Of a stretch of 64,000 bases of DNA, positions 25,658-35,038 are shown piece by piece. Position numbers and translations under genes: made by a program. How positions within the stretch are numbered: position 1 is the first letter of the stretch; every line of letters begins with the position of its first letter. Below the pieces are notes generated by a model. The model saw only the letters and a program-made list of their open reading frames with translations, had not been told where the DNA came from and ran no database searches. This stretch comes from Shinella curvata. GTDB taxonomy: Bacteria; Pseudomonadota; Alphaproteobacteria; Rhizobiales; Rhizobiaceae. The stretch spans positions 744,001-808,000 of the forward strand of contig NZ_JALJCJ010000002.1 in assembly GCF_022899935.1 (NCBI RefSeq), in the 5' to 3' direction.

Positions 25658-26980
25658 ATGTCTCGCAAAACCGGAATTGATGTGTTCTCGCGCCGCGCCT
25701 TCCTGCGCTCCGCCGCGACCTTCGGCGCAGCCGCCGTTGCCGGCCCCTCGCTGGCCCAGACGGCGCTTGACGATGTCCTCAATGCTCCGCGCCGCGGCAA
25801 CTGGGACGACCAGTTCGACGCGCAGGCTTCGCGCTCGACAGCAGGCGTTCAGTCAAACAATCCCGTCCTCGGGCCGGGTTCGATCCCGAACATCCAGCAG
25901 GCGATCTCCGACTACCAGCAGATCGTGTCGGCCGGCGGCTGGCCGCAGGTCGGTGCCAGCCAGAAGCTGCAGATCGGCGTGGTCGATCCCGCCGTGCAGA
26001 CCTTGCGCCAGCGGTTGACCATTTCCGGCGACCTGCCGCGCGCCGCCGGCATGTCCAATTCCTTCGATTCCTATGTGGATGGTGCGGTAAAGCGTTTCCA
26101 GGCCCGCCATGGCCTGCCGCAGGACGGCGTGCTGGGCGAATATACGCTGAAGGCGATGAACGTGCCCGCCACGACGCGCCTGAGCCAGCTGAACACCAAC
26201 ATGGTGCGTCTGCAGACCATGTCGGGCGATCTCGGCCAGCGTTACGTCATGGTGAACATTCCCGCCGCCTATATCGAGGCGGTCGAAGGCAGCCGCGTGG
26301 CCTTGCGCCATGTCGCCGTGGTCGGACGCATGAGCCGCCCGACGCATATTCTCAATTCCAAGATCTACGAGGTCATCCTCAACCCCTACTGGACGGCGCC
26401 GCGCTCGATCGTCGAGAAGGACATCGTGCCGCTGATGCGCAAGGATCCGACCTATCTCGCGCGCAACAACATCCGTCTGATCGACGGCAAGGGCCAGGAA
26501 GTGGCGCCGGAGACGGTCGACTGGAACGCCGAGAAGGCGCCGAACCTGATGTTCCGCCAGGACCCGGGCAAGATCAACGCCATGTCCTCGACGAAGATCA
26601 ACTTCCACAACCCGAACAACGAATACATGCACGACACGCCGCAGCAGGGCCTGTTCAATAAACTGATGCGCTTCGAGTCCTCGGGCTGCGTGCGCGTGCA
26701 GAACGTGCGCGACCTCACCACCTGGCTGCTGCGCGATACGCCTGGCTGGTCGCGCGAGCAGATCGAAAAGGTGATCAACACGCGCGTCAGCTCGCCAATC
26801 AAGCTGGCCGTCGAGGTTCCGGTCTATTTCGTCTATATCTCGGCCTGGTCGGCGCGCGACCGCGTCGTCCAGTTCCGCGACGACATCTACCAGATGGACG
26901 GCGCCACCGAACTCGCCCTGCAGACCGGCTACAATCAGGAAGGCGGCCAGTCCGTCGATAGCAACCTGACGCCGCAGTAA
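25658..26980 (+). CDS. ldtP: L,D-transpeptidase with peptidoglycan-binding domain (LdtP-like)
   Basis: A 440-residue periplasmic enzyme that makes 3-3 peptidoglycan cross-links or attaches proteins to the wall. A Tat-type signal (SRRAFLRSA) is at residues 11-19, a peptidoglycan-binding domain at about 103-172, and a YkuD catalytic domain at about 196-375 with HDTPQQ (His325) and SSGCVR (Cys344). The start at 25658 has AGGA 3 bases and AGGAG 12 bases upstream; ATG 25646 directly abuts AGGAG and is less likely. It is the expected target of LdtR, encoded 1 kb upstream. Confidence 0.88.
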   Translation: MSRKTGIDVFSRRAFLRSAATFGAAAVAGPSLAQTALDDVLNAPRRGNWDDQFDAQASRSTAGVQSNNPVLGPGSIPNIQQAISDYQQIVSAGGWPQVGASQKLQIGVVDPAVQTLRQRLTISGDLPRAAGMSNSFDSYVDGAVKRFQARHGLPQDGVLGEYTLKAMNVPATTRLSQLNTNMVRLQTMSGDLGQRYVMVNIPAAYIEAVEGSRVALRHVAVVGRMSRPTHILNSKIYEVILNPYWTAPRSIVEKDIVPLMRKDPTYLARNNIRLIDGKGQEVAPETVDWNAEKAPNLMFRQDPGKINAMSSTKINFHNPNNEYMHDTPQQGLFNKLMRFESSGCVRVQNVRDLTTWLLRDTPGWSREQIEKVINTRVSSPIKLAVEVPVYFVYISAWSARDRVVQFRDDIYQMDGATELALQTGYNQEGGQSVDSNLTPQ

Positions 26981-27001
26981 GGCAATTCGTCCGACTTTTT
27001 C

Positions 27002-27041
27002 GAAGGCCCTGCTTCCTCCGGAATGCGGGGCCTTCTTTTTT
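27002..27041 (+). terminator. Strong terminator after ldtP
   Basis: GAAGGCCCTGC pairs with GCGGGGCCTTC (11 bp, one wobble) around a 12-base loop, followed by six or more T. Confidence 0.85.
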
Positions 27042-27171
27042 CCGGCTTCCGACGCTCTGTCGTTTTTATCGCATAACGCGCGTTGAAATGGCGCAAACCG
27101 TGGAGCGGATATTGCCCTTGCCATGCGAGGACGATAAACACCGTGCCACCCACCCTTAAGGAGCCTCGAGG

Positions 27172-28470
27172 ATGAGCCAGTCTTCCGCCACCGACGTTTT
27201 CTTCACGCGTTCTCTTGCCGATACCGATCCGGACATTTTCGGCTCGATCCAGAAGGAACTCGGTCGCCAGCGCCATGAAATCGAGCTGATCGCGTCCGAA
27301 AACATCGTTTCGCGCGCCGTGCTCGAAGCCCAGGGCTCGATCATGACGAACAAGTATGCCGAGGGCTATCCGGGCAAGCGCTATTACGGCGGCTGCCAGT
27401 TCGTCGACATCGCCGAAGAACTGGCCATCGAGCGCGCCAAGAAGCTGTTCGGCGTCAACTTCGCCAACGTCCAGCCGAATTCCGGTTCGCAGATGAACCA
27501 GGCCGTCTTCCTCGCGCTGCTCCAGCCGGGCGATACCTTCATGGGCCTCGACCTCAACTCGGGCGGCCACCTGACGCACGGCTCGCCGGTCAACATGTCC
27601 GGCAAGTGGTTCAACGTCGTGTCCTACGGCGTGCGTGAAGGCGACCACCTGCTCGACATGGACGACGTTGCCGAGAAGGCCCGCAAGAACAAGCCGAAGC
27701 TCATCATCGCCGGCGGCACCGCCTATTCCCGCATCTGGGACTGGAAGCGCTTCCGCGAGATCGCCGATGAAGTCGGCGCCTATCTCATGGTCGACATGGC
27801 TCACATTGCCGGTCTCGTTGCCGGTGGCCAGCATCCGTCGCCGTTCCCGCATTGCCACGTGGCCACCACCACCACGCACAAGTCGCTGCGCGGCCCGCGC
27901 GGCGGCGTCGTTCTGACGAACGACGAGGATATCGCCAAGAAGATCAACTCGGCCGTCTTCCCTGGTCTCCAGGGCGGCCCGCTGATGCACATCATCGCCG
28001 CCAAGGCCGTTGCCTTCGGTGAGGCGCTGCAGCCGGAATTCAAGGAATATGCCGCGCAGATCGTCAAGAACGCCAAGGCGCTCGCCGAGACGCTGAAGGC
28101 CGGCGGCCTCGACATCGTTTCTGGTGGTACCGACAACCACCTGATGCTCGTCGACCTTCGCAAGAAGAACGCGACCGGCAAGCGCGCGGAAGCCGCCCTC
28201 GGCCGCGCCTACGTCACCTGCAACAAGAACGGTATCCCGTTCGACCCCGAAAAGCCCTTCGTCACCTCGGGTGTGCGTCTCGGCACGCCTGCCGGTACGA
28301 CCCGCGGCTTCAAGGAGGCCGAATTCCAGGAAATCGGCAACCTGATCGTCGAGGTTCTCGATGGTCTTAAGGTCGCTAATTCCGACGAGGGCAATGCCGC
28401 TGTCGAAGCCGCGGTGCGGGAGAAGGTCGTCGCGCTGACGGACCGCTTCCCGATGTACTCCTATATGTAA
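27172..28470 (+). CDS. glyA: Serine hydroxymethyltransferase
   Basis: A 432-residue PLP enzyme that interconverts serine and glycine and loads one-carbon units on tetrahydrofolate. Family blocks are clear: [14 protein letters not shown] at the N-terminus, the PLP-lysine site [16 protein letters not shown], and the C-terminal [25 protein letters not shown] precedes the ATG. It is followed by nrdR after 9 bases and so probably heads the nrdR-rib operon. Confidence 0.97.
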   Translation: MSQSSATDVFFTRSLADTDPDIFGSIQKELGRQRHEIELIASENIVSRAVLEAQGSIMTNKYAEGYPGKRYYGGCQFVDIAEELAIERAKKLFGVNFANVQPNSGSQMNQAVFLALLQPGDTFMGLDLNSGGHLTHGSPVNMSGKWFNVVSYGVREGDHLLDMDDVAEKARKNKPKLIIAGGTAYSRIWDWKRFREIADEVGAYLMVDMAHIAGLVAGGQHPSPFPHCHVATTTTHKSLRGPRGGVVLTNDEDIAKKINSAVFPGLQGGPLMHIIAAKAVAFGEALQPEFKEYAAQIVKNAKALAETLKAGGLDIVSGGTDNHLMLVDLRKKNATGKRAEAALGRAYVTCNKNGIPFDPEKPFVTSGVRLGTPAGTTRGFKEAEFQEIGNLIVEVLDGLKVANSDEGNAAVEAAVREKVVALTDRFPMYSYM

Positions 28471-28479
28471 GGAAGACTG

Positions 28480-28959
28480 ATGCGCTGCCCCTATTGCAGT
28501 TCGGAAGATTCGCAGGTGAAGGATTCCCGTCCCGCAGAGGACGGGGCCGCCATTCGCCGCCGGCGCATCTGCCCGGATTGCGGCGGTCGGTTCACGACCT
28601 TCGAACGGGTGCAGCTGCGCGAGCTGATGGTTGCCAAGAAGACGGGCCGCAAGGCCCCCTTCGACCGTGACAAGCTGCTCAAATCCTTCGAGATCGCGCT
28701 GCGCAAGCGGCCGGTCGACCGGGACCGCATCGAACGCGCGGTCTCGGGCATCGTCCGCCGGCTCGAAAGCTCCGGCGAGACGGAAATCTCCTCCGAAGAG
28801 ATCGGCCTTCAGGTGCTTGAAGCCCTGAAGGCGCTCGATGACGTGGCCTTCGTGCGCTACGCGTCGGTCTATCGCGACTTTTCCCATGTCGACGACTTCG
28901 AGAAGATTCTCGCCGAAGTCGCCGCCAAGATCGCCCGCGATCCGGGCGCCGACGGTTAG
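28480..28959 (+). CDS. nrdR: Transcriptional repressor NrdR
   Basis: A 159-residue repressor of ribonucleotide reductase genes. A zinc ribbon (Cys3, Cys6, Cys31, Cys34) is followed by an ATP-cone domain (about residues 49-139) that senses ATP/dATP. It would bind NrdR boxes upstream of nrd genes, which are not in the window. It lies between glyA and ribD with 9-bp and 0-bp gaps. Confidence 0.95.
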   Translation: MRCPYCSSEDSQVKDSRPAEDGAAIRRRRICPDCGGRFTTFERVQLRELMVAKKTGRKAPFDRDKLLKSFEIALRKRPVDRDRIERAVSGIVRRLESSGETEISSEEIGLQVLEALKALDDVAFVRYASVYRDFSHVDDFEKILAEVAAKIARDPGADG

Positions 28960-30060
28960 ATGTCGGGCCTGGGCGCAGACGACGAGCGCTTCATGGCAGC
29001 GGCAATCCGCCTCTGCCGCCGCAACCTCGGCCTGACCGCCACCAATCCCTCCGTCGCCTGCCTCATCGTCAAGGACGGCGTGATCGTCGGTTCCGCTGTG
29101 ACGGCGCCCGGCGGACGGCCGCATGCGGAAACGCAGGCATTGGCCATGGCCGGGGAGGCTGCGCGCGGCGCAATCGCCTATGTGACGCTCGAACCCTGCT
29201 CGCATCACGGGAAGACGCCGCCCTGCGCGGACGCACTGATCGCTGCGGGCGTCGCCCGCGTCGTGGTCGCCGTGACCGATCCGGACGAGCGCGTCGCGGG
29301 CAGGGGACTTTCCATGCTGCGGGACGCCGGCATCGCGGTGGAAACCGGCCTGCTGGAGGCGAATGGCAAGACCGCACTTGCCGCCTATCTCTCGCGACAG
29401 ACGAGGAAGCGGCCCTATGTGACTCTGAAACTTGCCGTTTCCGCCGATGGCATGCTTGGCCATCTCGGCGTGGGGCAGGTGGCGATCACCGGTCCTGTCT
29501 CCCGCGGCCAGGTGCATGTGCTACGGGCAGAGAGTGACGCGATCCTCGTCGGCATCGGCACCGCACTGGCCGACGATCCGGAACTCACCTGCCGCCTGCC
29601 GGGGCTCGAAACGCGCTCGCCGGTCCGGATCGTGCTCGATCCGCGGCTGGAACTGTCGCCGGGATCGAAACTCGCGCGCACGGCTTCGACAGTGCCGGTC
29701 ATCGTGGTGACGGCGAAGGATGGCAAGGACGATCCGGCTTTTGCCGCCCGCCAGGACGCCCTGGAAGCCTTGGGCGTCGAGGTGCTGATCTGCGATCCGC
29801 GCCGTCTCGATACGCTGCTGGCGGCGCTGGCGACGCGGGGCATCTCTTCGCTGCTTGTCGAAGGCGGCGCGCGGACGGCACAGTCTTTCCTCCAGGCGGG
29901 GCTTGTCGATCGCATCCTGCTGTTCAACGGTTCTGCCACCCTTGGCAAGGAGGGGGTCGCGTCCCCATGTGTTTCCGGACAGGTGCCGGCGGGTTTTTCG
30001 CTTCGCCGCACCGCGCGCTATGGCGCGGACAATCTTGAAGACTACGAAAGAGACGAGTGA
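28960..30060 (+). CDS. ribD: Bifunctional riboflavin deaminase/reductase RibD
   Basis: A 366-residue enzyme for two steps of riboflavin synthesis: deamination of the pyrimidine, then reduction of its ribosyl group. The deaminase domain (1-150) has HAETQAL and PCSHHGKTPPC zinc-site motifs. The reductase domain follows (PYVTLKLAVSADGM, then ESDAILVGIGTALADDP). The start directly follows the nrdR stop, and the stop overlaps the ribE start by one base. Confidence 0.95.
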   Translation: MSGLGADDERFMAAAIRLCRRNLGLTATNPSVACLIVKDGVIVGSAVTAPGGRPHAETQALAMAGEAARGAIAYVTLEPCSHHGKTPPCADALIAAGVARVVVAVTDPDERVAGRGLSMLRDAGIAVETGLLEANGKTALAAYLSRQTRKRPYVTLKLAVSADGMLGHLGVGQVAITGPVSRGQVHVLRAESDAILVGIGTALADDPELTCRLPGLETRSPVRIVLDPRLELSPGSKLARTASTVPVIVVTAKDGKDDPAFAARQDALEALGVEVLICDPRRLDTLLAALATRGISSLLVEGGARTAQSFLQAGLVDRILLFNGSATLGKEGVASPCVSGQVPAGFSLRRTARYGADNLEDYERDE

Positions 30061-30677
30061 TGTTTACCGGTATTGTCACTGACATCGGAACGGTCGAGAA
30101 GGTCGAGCCCATGAATGAGGGGGTTCGCCTGCGCGTGCGCACCAACTACGACCCCGCCACCATCGACATGGGCGCCTCGATTGCCCATTCCGGCACCTGC
30201 CTGACCGTCACGGCACTGCCGGATGAGGGCACGAATGCTCGCTGGTTTGAAGTCGAGGCCTGGGAAGAGGCATTGCGGCTGACGACGATTGCCGGCTGGA
30301 CGGCCGGCACGAAGATCAATCTGGAACGCTCGCTGAAGATCGGCGACGAACTCGGCGGCCACATCGTCTCCGGCCATGTCGACGGCAAGGCGGAAATCCT
30401 CTCCGTCGAGGCCGAGGGTGACGCGACACGCTTCCGCATTCGCGCGCCGGAGGGATTGGAGCGCTTCGTCGCACCGAAGGGCTCGATTGCGCTGGACGGT
30501 ACGTCGCTCACCGTGAACGCAGTCGATGGCGCGGTTTTCGACGTGCTGCTCATCCGGCACACACTCGACGTGACGACATGGGGCGAGCGCAGGGCGGGCG
30601 ATTTCGTGAACTTCGAGGTCGACACCATGGCGCGTTATGCGGCGCGGCTTGCGGAGTTCCCTGCTCCCAGGGCGTGA
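30060..30677 (+). CDS. ribE: Riboflavin synthase alpha subunit
   Basis: A 205-residue enzyme that dismutates two 6,7-dimethyl-8-ribityllumazines into riboflavin. It has two lumazine-binding repeats; the first begins MFTGIVTDIGTVEKV and the second about residue 98 (GHIVSGHVDGKAEI). The ATG at 30060 shares a base with the ribD stop (TGATG), a sign of coupling; GTG 30057 is an alternative. Confidence 0.95.
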   Translation: MFTGIVTDIGTVEKVEPMNEGVRLRVRTNYDPATIDMGASIAHSGTCLTVTALPDEGTNARWFEVEAWEEALRLTTIAGWTAGTKINLERSLKIGDELGGHIVSGHVDGKAEILSVEAEGDATRFRIRAPEGLERFVAPKGSIALDGTSLTVNAVDGAVFDVLLIRHTLDVTTWGERRAGDFVNFEVDTMARYAARLAEFPAPRA

Positions 30678-30810
30678 CGGGCGCGTGACTCCAGGAGGCT
30701 GTGTCTCGTGTTAATACATCGCGGCCTGATATTCCCTTCGCGGCGGTAACGATATCGATACCTCTCGGCCTCTAGTGTCCGACCATTCGGACGCAGGAGG
30801 CCGTTGCTGC

Positions 30811-31947
30811 ATGGCACCCGACTACAACACATTGTTGCTTGCGATCGGCCTTGCAGGCTTCTGCCTGTCGGCAACACTGTTTGCGACCTGGCTTTCCGCA
30901 AAGGTCGAGCGTTTCCTGCTCTGCTGGTCCATCGGCATCGGCTGCATCGTGCCGGCAGTTGTCGTCTACGGCCTCTATATCGAGCGCCCGACGGTCGTGG
31001 TCGGCTGCCTTGCCTTCCTGCTGCAATTTCTCGGCTTTTCCTTCATTTACGGTGCAGCCTACCGCTTTCGCACTGGCCTCAGCGGGCGGCGGCGCATTCT
31101 CGGCGTCTTTGCCGCTTGCGCGATCCTTTCCCTTCCGTGGCTCATTGCCGGATATGACGGCCTTGCCTTCATCACGCTCAACGTCCTGATCACAGCCTGC
31201 CTCGTGGCGACCGCGCATGAATACTGGCGGGGCCGCGACGAGGCGCCGCTGCCGCTGACCGGGATCGTCATTCTCTATCTGCTGACGGCGCTGTCCTTTG
31301 CGTGTTGCGCCGGCGTGCTCATCCACGAAGGCAGGTGGGTGATGGGGCATGCTCCGGACAACTGGGCGGAAAACCTCAACCTCATCGTGGCGATCCTGGG
31401 CATCACCGGCATCGGCGCCATGTCGCTGGCGCTCAACCAGTGGCGCGTTGCCGGCAGTCACCACCGCGCCGCCATGACGGACGCGCTGACGGGCCTACTC
31501 AATCGTCGCGCACTCTTCGACCGTTATATTGGGGAACCCGTCACCGATCACATCGCCGCGATCGCCTTCGACCTCGACAATTTCAAGTCCGTCAACGACC
31601 GCCATGGCCACGCGGCCGGCGATACGGTGCTAAAAGTCTTTGCCGACGTGCTGCGCGACGTCTGTGAAACATCCGCATGCCTGGCCCGTCTCGGCGGCGA
31701 GGAGTTCGTGGTGGTACTCGATCGCACCCTGCCGGACAGGGCGCAACGCATCGCCGAGCGAATCCGCATGGACTTCGCGGCAAAGCTCATTCCGATCGGC
31801 AAGCGCTCCATCACCTGCACGGTGAGCGCCGGCATCGCCTTTGGCGGCGATGACAGCAGCAGCTTCGATTCTCTGCTGAGCAACGCCGACAAGGCGCTCT
31901 ACATGTCGAAGCGCGGGGGCCGCAACCGCGTGTCGCTTGCCGCCTGA
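30811..31947 (+). CDS. Membrane diguanylate cyclase (GGDEF)
   Basis: A 378-residue protein with six or seven transmembrane helices (residues 1-210), then a GGDEF domain with GGEEF at 295-299, the Asp of AFDLDNFKSVND, and DALTGLLNRRALF. The residues at the I-site position (286-289, ETSA) are not RxxD, so product inhibition is unlikely. It should synthesise cyclic di-GMP. AGGAGG at 30795-30800 sets the ATG at 30811; a GTG at 30775 is the alternative. It lies between ribE and ribH. Confidence 0.9.
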   Translation: MAPDYNTLLLAIGLAGFCLSATLFATWLSAKVERFLLCWSIGIGCIVPAVVVYGLYIERPTVVVGCLAFLLQFLGFSFIYGAAYRFRTGLSGRRRILGVFAACAILSLPWLIAGYDGLAFITLNVLITACLVATAHEYWRGRDEAPLPLTGIVILYLLTALSFACCAGVLIHEGRWVMGHAPDNWAENLNLIVAILGITGIGAMSLALNQWRVAGSHHRAAMTDALTGLLNRRALFDRYIGEPVTDHIAAIAFDLDNFKSVNDRHGHAAGDTVLKVFADVLRDVCETSACLARLGGEEFVVVLDRTLPDRAQRIAERIRMDFAAKLIPIGKRSITCTVSAGIAFGGDDSSSFDSLLSNADKALYMSKRGGRNRVSLAA

Positions 31948-31951
31948 TGCC

Positions 31952-32455
31952 TCAGGCCCCGGGCTCGCCTTCCCAGTAGTCGACGGTCTCGCCCGTAGGG
32001 CCAATGGTGCGGAATTCTGTTCGGCCACCGAGCGCACGGCGTGTCTTGGCAAGGAATTTCCCGGAATCCGGATATTCGCAGATCTCCGTCGACGCCATGG
32101 AGGAGATGGAGAGATATTTCAGCGGCACCGTGCCGGTATTGATGATCTGGTGTGCCGTCTCCGGTCCGCCGGCCGGCGCACCAAGCACGTCGCCGGGGCC
32201 GATCAGGTGCCGCTCGTTACCATAGCGATAGGTGCCGTGACCTTCGAGAATGACGAACAGCTCGTCCTCGACATGGTGGCTGTGGAACGGACAGCCGGAT
32301 TTTCCCGGCGGCACCTCGCCATAGCCGATGCCGAGGTCCTTGAGGCCAAGGGTGGTGCCGAAGGCGGTGTCTCGGCTTTCGTAGAGGCTGCCCTGCGTCC
32401 AATGCTCGAGTTGCAGTTTGGCAAGCGTGACGATGGGCGGTGTTTGAGCGCTCAT
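31952..32455 (-). CDS. Cupin-domain protein
   Basis: A 167-residue single-domain cupin. Motif 1 is visible at CPFHSHHVEDELFVILEGHG (His, His, Glu metal ligands) and motif 2 at GPGDVLGAPAG...AHQIIN. The substrate is unknown; such proteins are sugar or small-molecule isomerases, dioxygenases or binding proteins. AAGGAGA lies before the ATG. It converges with the GGDEF gene (4-bp gap) and is divergent from ribH. Confidence 0.85.
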   Translation of the reverse strand: MSAQTPPIVTLAKLQLEHWTQGSLYESRDTAFGTTLGLKDLGIGYGEVPPGKSGCPFHSHHVEDELFVILEGHGTYRYGNERHLIGPGDVLGAPAGGPETAHQIINTGTVPLKYLSISSMASTEICEYPDSGKFLAKTRRALGGRTEFRTIGPTGETVDYWEGEPGA

Positions 32456-32653
32456 GGAAGGTCTCCTTGTGGCGGTATTTCATGGTTCCTGTTATGTTCC
32501 GTGATGTCAATGCCGCAGCACCTGGTGGCCACATCGGGGAAGGGCGGAAATCGCCGCACCCGGTGGAAAACTCTTGCCAAGCCTCGCCGGTCGTGGTTTG
32601 ACCGCCGCTTCTGCCCGCATTTGCGTGGCCCGCCTCCAATTTTCAGGTGATAC

Positions 32654-33115
32654 ATGGCCAACACCGATAATCCTCATCTTCTCATCGTCGAGGCGCGCTT
32701 CTACGACGACATGGCCGATGCGATGCTCGATGGCGCGAAAAACGCGCTCGATACCGCCGGCGCCACCTATGATATCGTGACCGTGATGGGCGCGCTCGAA
32801 ATTCCCGCTGCCATCGCCATGGCGCTTGACGGCATGGACAATGGCGGCACGCTCTATGACGGTTTCGTCGCGCTGGGCATGGTCATCCGTGGCGAGACCT
32901 ACCATTTCGACATCGTCGCCAACGAATCGAGCCGCGCCCTCATGGACCTCGCCGTCAGCGAGAGCCTGCCGATCGGCAACGGCATCCTGACCGTCGAGAA
33001 CGACGAGCAGGCCTGGGCCCGCGCCCGCCGCTCGGAAGGCGACAAGGGTGGTTTTGCTGCCCGCGCCGCGCTGACGATGATCGAACTGAAGAAGAAACTG
33101 GGCGGCGAACTGTGA
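32654..33115 (+). CDS. ribH: 6,7-dimethyl-8-ribityllumazine synthase
   Basis: A 153-residue enzyme that condenses the pyrimidine with dihydroxybutanone phosphate in riboflavin synthesis. The active-site His84 lies in [12 protein letters not shown], and the C-terminal block is [18 protein letters not shown]. The stop overlaps the nusB start by 4 bases (GTGA). No FMN riboswitch is recognisable upstream. Confidence 0.95.
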   Translation: MANTDNPHLLIVEARFYDDMADAMLDGAKNALDTAGATYDIVTVMGALEIPAAIAMALDGMDNGGTLYDGFVALGMVIRGETYHFDIVANESSRALMDLAVSESLPIGNGILTVENDEQAWARARRSEGDKGGFAARAALTMIELKKKLGGEL

Positions 33116-33594
33116 CGACGGACAAGGACCAGCAGCCGGTCAAGCCGGCCAACCAGCGTGGCGCGGCGCGCCTTGCGGCCGTGCAGGCGCTCTACCAGAT
33201 GGATATCGGCGGTTCGGGCGTGCTCGAGATCGTCGCCGAATATGAGACGCATCGCCTCGGACAGGAACTCGACGGCGACACCTATCTCAAGGCCGATGCC
33301 TCGTGGTTCCGCTCGATCGTCGCCGGCGTCGTGCGCGATCAGCGTCTGCTCGATCCGTTGATCGGCACAGCGCTCCAGGACGACTGGGCGCTGTCTCGTC
33401 TCGATTCCACGGTGCGCGCGATCCTGCGCGCCGGTACCTTCGAGCTGAAGGAACGCAAGGACGTGCCGATCGCCGTGATCGTCACGGAATATGTCGAGAT
33501 CGCCAAGGCGTTCTTCGAGGATGAAGAGCCCAAGCTGGTGAATGCGGTTCTGGACCGGATCGCCAAGCAGCTTCGGCCAGACGCGCGAAAATAG
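33112..33594 (+). CDS. nusB: Transcription antitermination factor NusB
   Basis: A 160-residue all-helical RNA-binding protein that works with NusE on boxA in rRNA transcription. [17 protein letters not shown] at the N-terminus and [34 protein letters not shown] at the C-terminus are typical. The start is GTG at 33112 within the ribH stop. Confidence 0.94.
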   Translation: MTTDKDQQPVKPANQRGAARLAAVQALYQMDIGGSGVLEIVAEYETHRLGQELDGDTYLKADASWFRSIVAGVVRDQRLLDPLIGTALQDDWALSRLDSTVRAILRAGTFELKERKDVPIAVIVTEYVEIAKAFFEDEEPKLVNAVLDRIAKQLRPDARK

Positions 33595-33618
33595 CACACG
33601 CAAATAACGGTAGGCAGC

Positions 33619-34845
33619 ATGAGCACGGGTACGGTCGAAGGTCTTGAACGGGAGCTTTCGGCCGCACGCCGCAATGTCTTCCTGTTAACGTTGGCACAGG
33701 CGCTTCTGGCCTCGTCCGGTCCGATCGTGTTCTCCGTCGGCGGTCTTGCGGGCTATAACCTGCTCGGCCCCGACAAGTCGCTCGCAACCGCCCCGCTCAC
33801 CGGCTTCAACATTGGCGTCGCGCTGGGCGCCGTCTTCGTGGCGATCGCCGCCCGCATGCTCGGCCGCGCTTATGGCTTCATCGTCGGCGCGCTGATCGGG
33901 GCAGGGGGGGGCCTGATTGCCGCGATTGCGCTCTTCCGTGGCGACTTCTGGCTCTTCGCGCTCGGCTTCGTGCTCGTCGGCATATCGAGCGGTTTTGCGC
34001 AGAAGATCCGTTTTGCCGCCGCCGATGCGTCCCCCTCCTTTTACAAGCCCCGCGCGATTTCCTGGATTCTGGCCGGCGGCGTCATTTCCGCCATTCTCGG
34101 CCCGCAGGTGGTGATCCTCACCAAGGACCTGTTCGAGCCGGTGCTGTTTGCCGGCGCCTTCGTCGCGCTCGCGCCGCTGTGCCTTGCCGCCATCGTGCTC
34201 TTCCTGTTCCTGCGCCTGCCCGATCACAAGGCGGCTGGTGTGGCGAGCGGGCAGGCGGCGCGGCCGCTCCGTGAGATCGTGCTGACGCAGCGCTTCCTCA
34301 CCGGTATGATCTGCGGCATTTCCACCTATGCGCTGATGACCTTCATGATGACCGGCGCGCCGCTTGCCATGGTCATCGGCTGCGGTTTCTCGCCGGAAAT
34401 GGCGACACTCGGCATCCAGTGGCACGTGCTCGCCATGTTCGCGCCGAGCTTCTTCACCGGCATGCTGATCCAGCGCTTCGGCTCGGAGAAGGTCGTGGCC
34501 GCCGGCCTCGTCATCCTCATGGGCTGCGCGACCGTGGCGCATGCGGGCATCGAACTCTGGAACTTCTGGGGCGCGCTGATCCTGCTCGGCGTCGGCTGGA
34601 ATTTCGGCTTCATCGGCGCCACCGCCATCGTCGCCTCCAGCTACCGGCCGCACGAGGCCGACAAGGTTCAGGGCTTCCACGACATCATCCTGTTCGGTGC
34701 CGTGGCGCTTGCCTCCTTCTCCTCGGGCAAGGTGTTCAACGCCTATGGCTGGCAGACGATAAACCTGCTGTTCTGGCCGATCACCGGCATCAGCCTCGTT
34801 CTCGTGCTGCTTTTGCTTTTGCGCAATCGCCGCGCCGCCGTCTAA
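33619..34845 (+). CDS. MFS transporter
   Basis: A 408-residue protein with twelve predicted helices. It resembles major facilitator proteins next to nusB in other rhizobia. The substrate is unknown. It begins 24 bases after nusB, so read-through from ribH-nusB is likely. Confidence 0.82.
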   Translation: MSTGTVEGLERELSAARRNVFLLTLAQALLASSGPIVFSVGGLAGYNLLGPDKSLATAPLTGFNIGVALGAVFVAIAARMLGRAYGFIVGALIGAGGGLIAAIALFRGDFWLFALGFVLVGISSGFAQKIRFAAADASPSFYKPRAISWILAGGVISAILGPQVVILTKDLFEPVLFAGAFVALAPLCLAAIVLFLFLRLPDHKAAGVASGQAARPLREIVLTQRFLTGMICGISTYALMTFMMTGAPLAMVIGCGFSPEMATLGIQWHVLAMFAPSFFTGMLIQRFGSEKVVAAGLVILMGCATVAHAGIELWNFWGALILLGVGWNFGFIGATAIVASSYRPHEADKVQGFHDIILFGAVALASFSSGKVFNAYGWQTINLLFWPITGISLVLVLLLLLRNRRAAV

Positions 34846-35038
34846 TCGGTTCAGATCGACCCGCGCCAAAAAATCCGTTTTCTAGAAGCGGTTGCCGCAG
34901 TGCGGCGACTTGACGCAACCGATTCGCAAACGCACTCTGGCCGCGCGCCGGCCCCTGTCTTGTGAGGAGGCAAGCAGGAGCGGGCGCATATCGGCTGCGG
35001 GGAGAGGACCCCGTGGCTTCCTAGGAGGACAGAGCGAA

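Noticed and set aside
26935-29517. 860-codon minus-strand frame
   Set aside because: It lies opposite glyA, nrdR and ribD, which are certain genes. High GC makes long antisense frames by chance, and the composition (rich in Arg, Gly, Ala, His) is typical of shadows.
32456-32653. FMN riboswitch upstream of ribH
   Set aside because: I looked for the conserved RFN element and did not find its helices or conserved loops.
34892-35038. 49-codon upstream extension of hppA
   Set aside because: Arg-rich and not membrane-like; AGGAGG just before 35039 fixes the start there.
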